This document shows, in pieces, positions 28,919-38,265 of a DNA stretch of 64,000 bases (the stretch's first letter is position 1; each line of letters starts with the position of its first letter). The stretch is from Chryseobacterium sp. 52. Lineage in GTDB: Bacteria; Bacteroidota; Bacteroidia; Flavobacteriales; Weeksellaceae. The notes beneath the pieces are model-generated. The model saw nothing but the letters and a program-made list of their open reading frames with translations. It was not told the DNA's origin and searched no databases. The position numbers and the translations under genes are program-made. The stretch is taken from positions 4,072,001 through 4,136,000 of the forward strand of contig NZ_PEEX01000001.1 in assembly GCF_002754245.1 (NCBI RefSeq), given 5' to 3'.

Positions 28919-30373
28919 ATGAAAAACGATATTACATTCAAAGAATTAAAAAATTCCGGTTATACTGATAAAACGATTAATGAGGAGATTCAGGCTAATT
29001 TAATTGCAAGAATTAAAGCTAAAGAACCTGTTTTTGAAGGACTTTTGGGCTATGAAGACACGGTAGTTCCGCAATTGAAAAAGGCTATTCTTGCCGGACA
29101 CCATATCAATCTACTGGGTTTACGCGGGCAGGCCAAAACAAGGATTGCCAGAAGTATGGTGAACCTTCTTGATGAATATATGCCTATTGTAAAAGGGTCT
29201 GAGATTAATGACAGTCCGTTTCAGCCTATTTCAAAATTTGCCAGAGATCTTATTGCTGAACATGGTGATGAAACTCCCATTTCGTGGGTACACCGTTCCA
29301 GCCGTTTTTTTGAAAAACTGGCCACGCCGGATGTGAATGTTGCTGATTTAATCGGGGATATAGATCCTATCAAAGCGGCGACCTTAAAATTACCTTACTC
29401 TGATGAGCGTGTTCTGCATTACGGCATGATTCCCCGTGCGAACCGTTCTATATTTGTTCTGAATGAATTGCCCGATTTACAGGCACGTATTCAGGTTTCA
29501 TTGTTTAACATTTTACAGGAAGGGGATATTCAGATCCGTGGATTTCAACTGCGTATGCCTCTTGATATTCAGTTTGTCTTTACGGCCAATCCGGAAGATT
29601 ATACCAATCGGGGAAGTATTGTAACGCCTTTGAAAGACAGAATCGGGTCCCAGATTTTTACCCATTACCCAAAAACCATTGCTCTTGCCCGACAGATTAC
29701 GGAACAGGAAGCGATGATCTCCCCTGAAGATCAGTCACAGATCCATATTCCAAACCTGGCGAAAGATCTTTTGGAAGAAGTTGCCTTTGCCGCACGTGAC
29801 AGTGAGTATGTCGATGCAAAAAGCGGGGTAAGTGCACGTCTTACGATCAGTGCTATGGAAAATTTAGTGGCTGCAGCAAAACTACGTCTGATAGAATCCG
29901 ATGCTGAAAAAACAACGGTTCGTCTGCTGGATTTTATGTCGATTATACCGTCTATCACGGGGAAAATTGAATTGGTGTATGAAGGTGAGCAGGAAGGTGC
30001 AGATTATGTTGCAAAAATATTAATTGACAAAGCTGTGATGATACAGTTTGAAAGCATATTCCCACGCATATCCAAACTGGAAAAGGAAAGTATAAAAACA
30101 ACGTACACAGATTTAATCAAATGGTTCAGCAAAAACCACCTGGAACTTAATTACAACGATACAGATGGAGAATTCTATCATAAACTCAACAGTATTGCTC
30201 CTTTGGTGGCAGTTGTTGAGGAAAATGCTTCTGAATTAAGCACGGAAGATCAAAACTTCTGTAAAGAATTAGTGTTGTGGGCATTAACGATCAGTAAAAA
30301 ACTGGATAAATCTGAAAATCAAACGGCTTACACTTTTGATTCTGCAGGTATTGGAGAGTTTTTACGCAACTAG
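28919..30373 (+). CDS. MoxR/magnesium-chelatase-like AAA+ ATPase
   Basis: 484 residues. Walker A GLRGQAKT at 67-74, a Walker B-like stretch SIFVLNELPD (Asn where Asp is usual), sensor 1 in FVFTANPEDYTNRG, and an arginine-finger-like segment following LKDRIGSQ. The helical C-terminus contains AAA lid-like sequence. With the upstream VWA protein it forms a chelatase/chaperone-like pair as in ChlI/ChlD and MoxR/CoxE systems; the client is unknown. A perfect hairpin follows at 30409. Confidence 0.9.
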   Translation: MKNDITFKELKNSGYTDKTINEEIQANLIARIKAKEPVFEGLLGYEDTVVPQLKKAILAGHHINLLGLRGQAKTRIARSMVNLLDEYMPIVKGSEINDSPFQPISKFARDLIAEHGDETPISWVHRSSRFFEKLATPDVNVADLIGDIDPIKAATLKLPYSDERVLHYGMIPRANRSIFVLNELPDLQARIQVSLFNILQEGDIQIRGFQLRMPLDIQFVFTANPEDYTNRGSIVTPLKDRIGSQIFTHYPKTIALARQITEQEAMISPEDQSQIHIPNLAKDLLEEVAFAARDSEYVDAKSGVSARLTISAMENLVAAAKLRLIESDAEKTTVRLLDFMSIIPSITGKIELVYEGEQEGADYVAKILIDKAVMIQFESIFPRISKLEKESIKTTYTDLIKWFSKNHLELNYNDTDGEFYHKLNSIAPLVAVVEENASELSTEDQNFCKELVLWALTISKKLDKSENQTAYTFDSAGIGEFLRN

Positions 30374-30408
30374 GATTTTTTTGTAAAATTTAATTCTTAA
30401 GAGATAAT

Positions 30409-30434
30409 AAATCCCCTGAAATTTCAGGGGATTT
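30409..30434. terminator. Bidirectional terminator
   Basis: A 26-base perfect palindrome built on AAATCCCCTGAAA and its complement, between the convergent ATPase and SnoaL-like genes. Confidence 0.8.
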
Positions 30435-30456
30435 ACTGTTATATCATGGGTAGAAT

Positions 30457-30822
30457 TTATCTTTTGATCTCAATCACAAAACCTGTGAGCTCAGCCATTT
30501 TTCCATTCTGAAACCGCCAGACATCACAATATGAATAATCAACGGTTTTTCCCTCTTCGTTTTTCATACTTATGATGCCAACAGCTGTTACAAAATCATC
30601 TTCAGCGATGAATTTTTCGACTATAAATTTTGGAGGTTCCAGATACGTTTTTGCCATATATTGCCGAACTTCCTCTTTTCCCTGCAGAATCTGGTCTCCT
30701 ACAAATGTCCATTTTGTATCATCGGTACAGAATATCAGGAATCCCTCGTAATCTCCCTGGCTAATCGCTGAATTTGCTTTCTCTAGTAATGCTTTGTTAT
30801 TCATATTCAAATTGCTTTTCAT
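30457..30822 (-). CDS. SnoaL-like / NTF2-fold protein
   Basis: 121 residues (start at 30822, or 18 bases inside at 30804, MNNKALLEKA, which fits the family equally well). It has the cone-shaped SnoaL pattern: helices with NSAISQGDYEGFLIFCTDDTKW, then GKEEVRQYM, then strands ending CDVWRFQNGKMAELTGF. Such small proteins bind or isomerise hydrophobic ligands, but no substrate is indicated. Cytoplasmic. Confidence 0.85.
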   Translation of the reverse strand: MKSNLNMNNKALLEKANSAISQGDYEGFLIFCTDDTKWTFVGDQILQGKEEVRQYMAKTYLEPPKFIVEKFIAEDDFVTAVGIISMKNEEGKTVDYSYCDVWRFQNGKMAELTGFVIEIKR

Positions 30823-30896
30823 TTTGTCAGCGACTACCCGATAACCGAATATTTCCTAGAGGCTAAAAGGCTTTTATTACATTAAACCTGAGTCAA

Positions 30897-31433
30897 TTAA
30901 TTGGCGGCTGGGTCAATAAGCTGGGTAGTAAGGTATAAAGATTTTAAAAGGTTTTTGCCATCAAACAATAGGATTGCATAATATTTCCCCTTTTTGAAGG
31001 TAAGCTTTGAGCCACCCGGAAATTCTGTATACTGATCAAGTTTTTCTGTTTTAGCTCCGTATGTATTGAATCTGACAATGCTTTCATGGAGAGTGGTTTT
31101 GTTCATTGCCAGATTAAAAGGCAGGCCTTCAGCAATCACCACCTTATCATCCGGAATATCAAAGGACATTTCGTTAATGCTATTGTTTTTCCCCAGACTG
31201 GCATAAAGTTCCAATCCTGATGCGGTGATCCATTTGGCATATTTTTCCTCGTTGGCATCTTCATAAAAAACAGTTTTAGTCTTTAAAGCCTTCGAAATTT
31301 TATCCGGTGTCTGCGGAAAAATAAATTCAGAATTTTTATCCAGTAAGGAATTCAAGCCTGTGGTTTTCTGCGAAAAAGCAGTTAAGCTCAGGAATTGAAA
31401 AAGTACAGTCAGGATTAAAGTGAGTGGTTTCAT
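30897..31433 (-). CDS. Exported hypothetical protein
   Basis: 178 residues from the ATG at 31433; an ATG two codons upstream at 31439 is an alternative. Sec signal peptide (MKPLTLILTVLFQFLSLTAFSQ). The mature part, about 156 residues, is mixed alpha/beta with no Cys and no recognised domain. Probably periplasmic. It is 74 bases upstream of the SnoaL-like gene on the same strand. Confidence 0.75.
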   Translation of the reverse strand: MKPLTLILTVLFQFLSLTAFSQKTTGLNSLLDKNSEFIFPQTPDKISKALKTKTVFYEDANEEKYAKWITASGLELYASLGKNNSINEMSFDIPDDKVVIAEGLPFNLAMNKTTLHESIVRFNTYGAKTEKLDQYTEFPGGSKLTFKKGKYYAILLFDGKNLLKSLYLTTQLIDPAAN

Positions 31434-31695
31434 CTGCATAAGGTTGTTTTATTTTTTTAATGAATTTTATGTTTAAAGATATTAAAATTAATCAACTGGA
31501 TAAAAATGAAAGATACAAACAATGAACAATATCAGGATTTGACAGCTATCTTAAACTCTTCCGATACAGAATCTAAAAAACCTTTACTAATAGCAATTTG
31601 AATGAATTGAACGGTACAAAAAATGTATATTATTCAGTACTTAGTTGTGATTGACAAAAATAATTTAACCTTAGCATTATCTTCCAATTGTTCCT
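31434..31695. other. AT-rich spacer between divergent genes
   Basis: No gene visible. The right end contains the promoter of the DUF1826-like gene; the rest is AT-rich with no clear structure. Confidence 0.4.
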
Positions 31696-31703
31696 TATTT
31701 TTG
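31671..31703 (+). promoter_or_regulatory. Promoter of the DUF1826-like gene
   Basis: TATTTTTG at 31696-31703 is an exact TAnnTTTG -7 box; TTA at 31671 is a near-match -33 with 22-base spacing. The start of transcription would fall near 31710, favouring translation from 31742 over the ATG at 31715. Confidence 0.55.
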
Positions 31704-31741
31704 TATGAAATTAAATGTTTATCCATTTTTCTCAAAAACAT

Positions 31742-32440
31742 ATGAACAATACATTTTCTGACCATCATCAAATTGGAATGGTTTCTACTTTTTCTGAACT
31801 TGTCAATACCAATTTCCAGGGAGATCAGAATGTACTTTGCTGGTATAGAAATCTGGATGGAGATTTTAACGAAATCGTCTCGCAACTCCAATTAAAAGAA
31901 AACATTACAGAAGTTTATCCGGAAGATCTTTTATCTCTTCAACTGTCGGAAAAAGGTTGTATTGCAAGGAAAATTATTTTAGGCGATTTACAGTCATTAA
32001 CTGATTATGGAGCATTGCCATCACTCAATTTAATTAAAAGTTACGACCGGGATGATGAGCTGGATTACATTTCAACCGATGTATATTCTTACCATGTAGA
32101 CCGTTCGCCTGTTGGTACCGAAACTTTTTTATGCACCTATTATGGCACATCAAGTGACATCTTACCCAACGATCAGGCGATACAAAAAATCCTGATTCCT
32201 GGAATCCGGGAAAAGCTTAAAGCATTACACGACGGTCCTGAAGAGGAATTTGAAGCCTTTTTGGAAGAATATTATTTTGATCTGCATTATCAGCCCACAT
32301 CCGATGCCCAACCCATAAATTTAGGATCAGGTCATCTTTGGAAATTAGCCGTAGATCATCCGGATCAACAGGTTTTACCCTGTGTTCATAGAGCTCCTGT
32401 TGAAAATGCTAATGAATACCGGCTGCTTCTGATCTGTTAA
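31742..32440 (+). CDS. DUF1826-like protein
   Basis: 232 residues from the ATG at 31742 (MNNTFSDHHQ). The central YHVDRSPVGTETFLCTYYG and the later LPCVHRAPV resemble the DUF1826 pattern, in which a His/Asp pair and a C-terminal His suggest a 2-oxoglutarate/Fe(II)-oxygenase-like metal site. Cytoplasmic. The function of DUF1826 is unknown; in other phyla it is found with metal-homeostasis genes, but no such neighbour is here. Confidence 0.65.
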   Translation: MNNTFSDHHQIGMVSTFSELVNTNFQGDQNVLCWYRNLDGDFNEIVSQLQLKENITEVYPEDLLSLQLSEKGCIARKIILGDLQSLTDYGALPSLNLIKSYDRDDELDYISTDVYSYHVDRSPVGTETFLCTYYGTSSDILPNDQAIQKILIPGIREKLKALHDGPEEEFEAFLEEYYFDLHYQPTSDAQPINLGSGHLWKLAVDHPDQQVLPCVHRAPVENANEYRLLLIC

Positions 32441-32573
32441 ATGGTTATTTGACAGGTCCTATACTTTCACTCATTCTCAATAGAAAGATCTTCAGTGAAG
32501 GCTATTTTGCTTGTATTGTTTTATAATTTTTGGTACATTGATCTGTATTATTATACATTAATATCTAACCCAC

Positions 32574-33041
32574 ATGGCTGATACAGTTATATTATCTGAA
32601 GGAGCGGAATTTGATCACGTTGTACAAGAAGTTTCAAAATATATTCACCTTTATGTAATGGCATTTGAAAAAGATGAACGAACCATTACACGCATTGACA
32701 AACGTGAAAACATGTATGGCGGAAACGGAACTGTATATATGATACACATGTTTGATCATCAAGAATTAACCAATAATCGTCTGGCAGCTTATATGGTCTT
32801 ATTGAATAAAGGCGATGAATCCGGGTTTCATACCCACAATGAAAAAAATGAAGAAGAATTGTATGTCGTTGTGCATGGAGCCGGAAAGTATCGTGAAAGA
32901 ACGGGAACACAAGGACCAGAGCGCAAAAAAACACTTCAAAAGGGAGATATCACAGCCATCAGTTCTACAGGCTATCATTCTATAGAAAACACTGGAAATG
33001 AACCTTTGATCATGTTTGTCATTACCACTAATAATCCCTAG
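32574..33041 (+). CDS. Cupin-domain protein
   Basis: 155 residues. Single conserved cupin barrel: motif 1 GFHTHNEKNEEELYVVVHGAG (two His and a Glu as metal ligands) and motif 2 GDITAISSTGYHSIEN with the final His. The N-terminal 60 residues are family-unspecific. Metal-dependent enzyme or binding protein; substrate unknown. Own transcript, ending at the hairpin at 33145. Confidence 0.88.
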   Translation: MADTVILSEGAEFDHVVQEVSKYIHLYVMAFEKDERTITRIDKRENMYGGNGTVYMIHMFDHQELTNNRLAAYMVLLNKGDESGFHTHNEKNEEELYVVVHGAGKYRERTGTQGPERKKTLQKGDITAISSTGYHSIENTGNEPLIMFVITTNNP

Positions 33042-33144
33042 TTTCTAATTTCTTTGAATTATCATTTTGAAAACCTTTGGTCCCTAAATTTAATACACAA
33101 AGAAATAACGCTCAATCATTTAAGCTGTATTTTCCTACAAAAAT

Positions 33145-33177
33145 AAACGAGAGCAATGTAACTTTGCCCTCGTTTTT
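33145..33177. terminator. Terminator between convergent cupin and peptidase genes
   Basis: AAACGAGAGCA pairs with TGCCCTCGTTT (one mismatch) around a 9-10 base loop, followed by a T-run. Confidence 0.75.
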
Positions 33178-33210
33178 ATGTATTAAATTTATTATAGTCG
33201 ATTTAAGTAA

Positions 33211-34287
33211 TTAATTATGCTTTGCAAAAAAAGCTGTTAATGACTGATACAATTGTTCCGGTTCTTCTGCCGGTACATTGTGAGAGGCATTTTTGATGTA
33301 GACCAATTCCTTATCTTTTTTGGGAACATTTTTAAGGGCTTTATAAATCATTTTCCCAGATTCAGTACCAATGGCATAGTCCAATTCTCCCTGAATAACC
33401 AAGATTGGCGTTTTAATAATAGCAATTTCATCTAAGATATTGAGATTATTGTAAGATTCCTGGCCATGAAAGACTTCGTTGATGTACTCGAATCTTGCCA
33501 TTACTTTTTCTAAAAGTTCGGGAGTATATTTATTTCTGGTATAGAAATCCGGATCTTTCAACAGTTGGTCAATTTTCACTTTCTTGTCGGGTTGAGCCCA
33601 ATACACGTCAAATCCTAAGTCTTTTGGAAATTCATATCTTATCGTATTCATATCCTTAAAGAAGCTTTTAAATCCACTTTTTTCTATAACATCTAACTCT
33701 TTCAGGATTTCTTTATATCTCTTTATTTTGGCAGCATCATCTGTTTTTTTGATAAGTTCATTCGCCAGCTGTCTTTCGTGTTTTATTAAAGCCAGACTAT
33801 TATGCTGGACATTTGCTGTACCTGAATTGCTAATAAATGAATTGATTTTGTCCTGATGTTTAATCAAATATAAAAAACCATACATCCCGCCCCATGAAGA
33901 CCCTAAAAGATTTATTTTTTTGTCTGGATATTTATTTTTTATATAATCTACCACAATGTCTAAGTCTTTCACAAATTGGTCTGTTGTCAGCATCGTTTTA
34001 TCTTTCCATTCGTCAGATTTGCCACTTCCTCTCTGGTCAAAATAAACCATCAAATAATCTTTTTCAAAAACATTTCTTAAAAATTCGTGGTCTACATTGA
34101 AAGCCCCCGGCCCTCCGTGAAGTGTGATAATGATAGGTTTATCAGGATTACCAACAACTCTGGTATAAAGGTTTGATTTTTCAATAGGTATAAAAAACTC
34201 GGTGTCTATTTGATGTTCTTTATCAATGTTCTGTGCAAAGATATTGAGCGATAAAAGTAGAAGAAGAAGGGAGATTAGTTTTTTCAT
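33211..34287 (-). CDS. Alpha/beta hydrolase, prolyl-aminopeptidase-like (S33), exported
   Basis: 358 residues. Sec signal peptide 1-19 (MKKLISLLLLLLSLNIFAQ). Oxyanion motif HGGPG at 57-61, then DQRGSGKS, nucleophile elbow GSSWGG, acid Asp in GELDYAIG and final His in NASHNVP: a complete catalytic triad of the S33/proline iminopeptidase group. It would release N-terminal Pro or act on related small peptides in the periplasm. It is next to a GntR regulator in the same orientation, but spacing (139 bases) suggests separate transcription. Confidence 0.9.
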   Translation of the reverse strand: MKKLISLLLLLLSLNIFAQNIDKEHQIDTEFFIPIEKSNLYTRVVGNPDKPIIITLHGGPGAFNVDHEFLRNVFEKDYLMVYFDQRGSGKSDEWKDKTMLTTDQFVKDLDIVVDYIKNKYPDKKINLLGSSWGGMYGFLYLIKHQDKINSFISNSGTANVQHNSLALIKHERQLANELIKKTDDAAKIKRYKEILKELDVIEKSGFKSFFKDMNTIRYEFPKDLGFDVYWAQPDKKVKIDQLLKDPDFYTRNKYTPELLEKVMARFEYINEVFHGQESYNNLNILDEIAIIKTPILVIQGELDYAIGTESGKMIYKALKNVPKKDKELVYIKNASHNVPAEEPEQLYQSLTAFFAKHN

Positions 34288-34426
34288 TTGAGGATAATTG
34301 ATTTTGTAATTAATTGTAGAAATTATGGAAGAGTTTCATTACATCTCTTTAGCCATTTTTTATATTATTTTTATTGAACAAAAGTTGCTTCATTGTAAAA
34401 AGGCATTATCATGATTTGGGTTCAGC

Positions 34427-35074
34427 TTAAGTGATTTTATAGTTAGATTTTAGCCAATTAATAAGCGCATCCATACCTACTACATTATTTTCAGCAAGTA
34501 ATTCTGTTGCTTTCAGGAGCTGTCCATTTTGTAATTGATGAATAATGTTTTCGTGTTGGTTGCTGGATTTTTCAACCGTTTTTTTCATAGCCATATATGC
34601 ATACTCATAACGTTGCGACTGGAGATGCAATGTTTTTATCATTTTTAGGAGCCTTTTATTAGGACAGTTAGAAATTAATAATAAGTGCCAGCGCTCATCT
34701 AATTCTACCACTTCTTTAGGCGATTTTGTGTTGAGAAGTTTTAAATTAATTGCATTAAGTTCATCCAAAACTTTTTTAGTAGGAACTCCCGATAACTCCA
34801 AAGCAAATGATTCTAATTTTGCTCTTAATGGGTAAATTTCAAGAATATCAGCTTCTGAAAATTGCGCTAACCGATATCCTTTTCTGGCTTCAGATACTAC
34901 AATACCCTCCCACTCTAATTGCTGAAATGCTTCTCTAAGTGGTGTTCGGCTTATGTTGAGCAATTCTGACAATTGTATTTCCCGCATCGGTTCGTTGGGC
35001 ATTATTTTGCCTTCAATGATCAATTCCCACAATGCTTTTATGATTTGACTTTTTAATGATTCCTGTGTTATCAT
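34427..35074 (-). CDS. GntR-family (FCD) transcriptional regulator
   Basis: 215 residues. Winged helix-turn-helix 8-72 (LSELLNISRTPLREAFQQLEWEG is the recognition segment), then the all-helical FCD ligand domain (about 78-210) with metal-binding-type Asp/His positions (ELDERWHLLL, and HENIIHQL). FCD regulators sense small organic acids and usually repress. A perfect 24-bp palindrome centred 27 bases upstream of the start is the probable autoregulatory operator. Possible target: itself and whatever it controls elsewhere; the adjacent peptidase has no copy of the site that I could find. Confidence 0.93.
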   Translation of the reverse strand: MITQESLKSQIIKALWELIIEGKIMPNEPMREIQLSELLNISRTPLREAFQQLEWEGIVVSEARKGYRLAQFSEADILEIYPLRAKLESFALELSGVPTKKVLDELNAINLKLLNTKSPKEVVELDERWHLLLISNCPNKRLLKMIKTLHLQSQRYEYAYMAMKKTVEKSSNQHENIIHQLQNGQLLKATELLAENNVVGMDALINWLKSNYKIT

Positions 35075-35088
35075 ATTTCAATTGTATT

Positions 35089-35112
35089 TTGCATATTGTA
35101 TACAATATGCAA
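35089..35112. promoter_or_regulatory. Perfect 24-bp palindrome, probable GntR/FCD operator
   Basis: Every base pairs across the centre between 35100 and 35101; the core is TTGTATACAA, the known consensus type for FadR/FCD-subfamily GntR sites, flanked by TTGCATA and its complement. It lies 14 bases upstream of the GntR start codon. Confidence 0.85.
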
Positions 35113-35562
35113 ACCTAATGATTTTAAATGTAATTATGCGCTTTCCACTGATATTTTATTTTCTGCAGGATTTTTCATTAGCTGTTTCTAATTCTCATTT
35201 CAATTTCAAATGGATTTCAATGATTTTTCACTTTTACATCAAAATTTACTTTTCAATTAAAATACTCTTCGAGGAAATTAAAAACCCGCTTATCGATTGT
35301 ATTGACTACGCAATCCTAAATATTATTTGAATAAAGGATTTACAAAAAAAGTGATCTTAAATAAATATTTTTAGAAGCATATCATTATTAGAAGAAAAGA
35401 TTAAAGAAGGTAATATTCAATACTATGTTTAAATTCTATTCCATTAAGTGAAATCCTTTTCCATCAAAAAAACATTCCCTAATTTTAAGTTTCTTTAATT
35501 TCTCTATCATATGGTGGGAGACAGGAGAAAACTATCTTAATAAGACCTTAAAAAAATAATTT
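35113..35562. other. AT-rich gap
   Basis: About 450 bases, very AT-rich. An 82-codon frame (35082-35330) overlaps the operator palindrome and is hydrophobic and compositionally biased, so I do not call it. The promoter of the next two genes should be near 35500, but no exact box was found. Confidence 0.4.
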
Positions 35563-36039
35563 ATGGCAATAATTTTTAGAGGGAGTACAGTCTGCTCTCT
35601 TTGCAATGATAAGATAAAAACGGAGGATAAAATTTATATGTTTCCTCCTTTTATTCAAAATACAAAAGATATTTATTATAAGTTTAATGATACTGGCTTT
35701 CATTTTAATTGTTTGAAAAATGATAAGCTAGGAAAACAGGCTATTTTATTTGCAGAAGAATATATATATAGAACTGAACCGAAGAATAGGATATGTATTG
35801 TTGGAGGGCATCTAATTCAAAACTTTAATGATTATATTTTTATAGGTATGTTAACATCAGATAAAGATGAACCTTTATTCAGATTTAATTTTACCACTTT
35901 GGATAAAAATAATTTAAATAAATGGGAAGATCGAGAAACTTTTATTGGAATTGCTGAAAGATTTCAAAAAGAGAATAAATGGTGTGATTTTACTCCATTT
36001 CAATACCTGGACTTTTTAATTAACAAAGTGAAAATTTAA
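35563..36039 (+). CDS. Hypothetical protein with a Cys/His zinc-binding-like cluster
   Basis: 158 residues, Lys/Asn/Ile/Phe-rich and very AT-rich in codon use compared with neighbours. The N-terminus has CSLC (residues 11-14) and FHFNC (about 46-50), a C-x2-C...H-x2-C spacing that suggests a structural zinc site. The rest is alpha/beta without a known signature. It is followed 4 bases later by another unknown gene, so the two are an operon. Base composition suggests recent acquisition; toxin-immunity genes often look like this, but nothing proves it. Confidence 0.75.
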   Translation: MAIIFRGSTVCSLCNDKIKTEDKIYMFPPFIQNTKDIYYKFNDTGFHFNCLKNDKLGKQAILFAEEYIYRTEPKNRICIVGGHLIQNFNDYIFIGMLTSDKDEPLFRFNFTTLDKNNLNKWEDRETFIGIAERFQKENKWCDFTPFQYLDFLINKVKI

Positions 36040-36043
36040 AGAC

Positions 36044-36469
36044 ATGATTTTAGAGAGAGTCATAATTTATATACCTGAATTGCAGTATGAATGTTTTTTT
36101 CTTGGAGATCAATGGAAAGTTGTTTGGAAAGGCAATATAAAGAATATCTCTATTACTACATTTTATGGCCATCCTTTTTATATCGTTTTTGAAAATGTAG
36201 AAATAGTAAGTGAGCAATTAATAGCATTTATTGATCATCATAATGTATTACTTTCAGATATTTTTCCTTTAGAACTAATATTGAAATGTATAGTAGACAA
36301 TCAGCAAGGTTATTGGCTTAATTTATGTCTTGATTTTATTATTAAGATGAACTGTTTAAATGAAAATATGGTGAGAATTTTGACTGAAATTAAAAATGAT
36401 AAAAGTTTTAATCAAGAATTGAGACATAAAATCAGAAGAATTATACTTCTCAATAACTATAAATATTAA
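36044..36469 (+). CDS. Hypothetical protein, 141 aa
   Basis: Not recognised. Predicted small alpha/beta N-terminus (VIIYIPELQYECFFLGDQWKVVW) and a helical C-terminus (LILKCIVDNQQGYWLNLCLDFIIK; ELRHKIRRIILL). AT-rich codon use, like the gene before it, which ends 4 bases upstream. Cytoplasmic, no signal peptide. Confidence 0.72.
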   Translation: MILERVIIYIPELQYECFFLGDQWKVVWKGNIKNISITTFYGHPFYIVFENVEIVSEQLIAFIDHHNVLLSDIFPLELILKCIVDNQQGYWLNLCLDFIIKMNCLNENMVRILTEIKNDKSFNQELRHKIRRIILLNNYKY

Positions 36470-36684
36470 GAGATTTTCTAGAGTTGAAAAATAAAATAAA
36501 TATCTAATTTATTACAAATGGAAAAAGAGAAAAGTTAATAAGTTATAGAAATGTCTCACGTGGGTTCAAAATGTAACATTTTTTGATGATGAAATGGTAA
36601 GTGTTACTCCAAACCAAATTCATAGAAATAAATAGAATGTATATATTCTAAAAATAAATTTCTGAAAACAATCATACATCAAAT
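36470..36684. other. Spacer with possible coding remnant
   Basis: Between 36555 and 36636 one plus-strand frame reads as a protein-like fragment of about 28 residues (ending VTPNQIHRNK then stop) preceded by an in-frame stop, with no start codon. It may be the tail of a decayed gene. Confidence 0.35.
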
Positions 36685-36721
36685 AAAAAACCCCTTAAAT
36701 ATTACATTTAAAGGGTTTTTC
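36685..36721. terminator. Bidirectional terminator upstream of the mnmE stop
   Basis: A-run, CCCCTTAAAT, short loop ATTAC, then ATTTAAAGGG and a T-run; it lies just past the 3' end of mnmE and faces the unknown-gene operon on the other side. Confidence 0.8.
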
Positions 36722-36763
36722 GTATCATTGTAATTGCAATCTATATACAATCTAAAACATAGC

Positions 36764-38149
36764 CTACTTTCCGATACAAAACTTAGAAAATATATTCCCC
36801 AGCACCTCATCATTTGTTACTTCACCTGAGATCTCACCAAGATGTTCCAATGCATTTCTCAGCTCGTAAGCCAATAACTCTGTAGAAATCTGGAAGGAAA
36901 TAGCCTCTTTCACTTTATGAGTAGCTTCCAGAGATTTACGAAGCGCTTCGAAGTGTCTTTGGTTAGTGATTACCACATTATTTTCCTGGGATTTTAGCTG
37001 CTCAACGTAAGAAGACAATTCATTTTTAAGATCTTGAATATTTTGGTTTTCCACTGCAGATATTCTGATAAAATCAAAATCCTGAACAATTTCCTTTCTG
37101 AAGATCTCTTCTACAGCTTCGTGTTTTGGAGGTAAAACTTCATCTATCTTTGTAGCACAGATAATCAGTTTAAGATCATCTCTCTGCAGCGATCTGATCA
37201 TTTCAATATCTTCCGAATAATCTTCCGTGGCAGCGTCTGCAAGATATACCAGGATATTGGCGTTCTCAACCTTCTCTTTGGCTTTTTTCACTCCTATTGC
37301 CTCAATTTCATCTACGGTATCACGAAGTCCCGCTGTATCAATCAGACGGAACGCATGACCTTTAATATGTAAGATCTCTTCAATCGTATCTCTTGTGGTT
37401 CCCGCAATATTACTTACAATTGCCCTTTCCTCTTTCAGCAGAGCATTAAGCAACGTCGATTTTCCTGCGTTAGGCTTTCCGATAATGGCAACCGCAGTTC
37501 CATTTTTGATAGCATTTCCGTATTGGAAGCTTTCAATCAGAGAGTCTAATTTTAATTCAATTTTATCTAAAAGTACGTTCAAAGCCGTTCTGTCAGCAAA
37601 TTCTACATCTTCCTCAGCAAAATCCAACTCAAGTTCAATCAGGGAAACAAAATTCAGAAGGTCTGTTCTTAATATTGATATCTCATTGGTAATTCCACCT
37701 TTCAGCTGGTTGATGGCTACTTTTCTGGAGGCTTCATTTTCAGAGGCAATTACATCCGCAATCGCTTCCGCCTGGGAAAGGTCAATTCTTCCATTGATAA
37801 AAGCACGAAGCGTAAATTCTCCTGCTTTAGCCATTCTTGCCCCATTATTCGTCAGGGTTTCCAGAATACGTTTACCGATATGCGGTGAGCCGTGAAAAGC
37901 TATTTCCACAGAGTTTTCTGTCGTAAAGCTTTTCGGAGCCAGAAAAATAGAAAGCATCACCTCATCAATCGCTTCCTCTCCATCCATAAAATAACCGTAA
38001 TGAATTGTATGAGACTTCTGCTTTGCCAGGTTTTTACCCGGAAAACTTTTCTGGACAACTGATAAAGAATCATTTCCCGAAACTCTGATAATCCCTAAAG
38101 CTCCTACTCCATTGGCCGTAGCCAGTGCGCAAATCGTATCGTTATTCAT
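36764..38149 (-). CDS. mnmE: tRNA modification GTPase MnmE
   Basis: 461 residues, normal length. N-terminal tetrahydrofolate-binding domain 1-118 (start TICALATANGVGALGIIRVSG), helical domain, inserted G domain from about 215 with G1 GKPNAGKS, G3 DTAGLRD, then a Cys in the last four residues (CIGK) that is essential for the modification reaction. With MnmG it makes cmnm5/mnm5-U34 in tRNAs reading NNA/NNG codons; cytoplasmic. Confidence 0.98.
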   Translation of the reverse strand: MNNDTICALATANGVGALGIIRVSGNDSLSVVQKSFPGKNLAKQKSHTIHYGYFMDGEEAIDEVMLSIFLAPKSFTTENSVEIAFHGSPHIGKRILETLTNNGARMAKAGEFTLRAFINGRIDLSQAEAIADVIASENEASRKVAINQLKGGITNEISILRTDLLNFVSLIELELDFAEEDVEFADRTALNVLLDKIELKLDSLIESFQYGNAIKNGTAVAIIGKPNAGKSTLLNALLKEERAIVSNIAGTTRDTIEEILHIKGHAFRLIDTAGLRDTVDEIEAIGVKKAKEKVENANILVYLADAATEDYSEDIEMIRSLQRDDLKLIICATKIDEVLPPKHEAVEEIFRKEIVQDFDFIRISAVENQNIQDLKNELSSYVEQLKSQENNVVITNQRHFEALRKSLEATHKVKEAISFQISTELLAYELRNALEHLGEISGEVTNDEVLGNIFSKFCIGK

Positions 38150-38265
38150 GCTGCAAATTTACGGTTTTTCATGCTAATTCCTGCAGGAGGCTTTTATACA
38201 GATTGTCTATTGCTTTTATTGGTGGTTTTTAACTTTCTCAAGGCAACAATTCTTTGACAGACCAC

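Noticed and set aside
35082..35330. 82-codon plus-strand frame over the GntR operator
   Set aside because: It overlaps the palindrome and is hydrophobic and biased; not consistent with a real gene.
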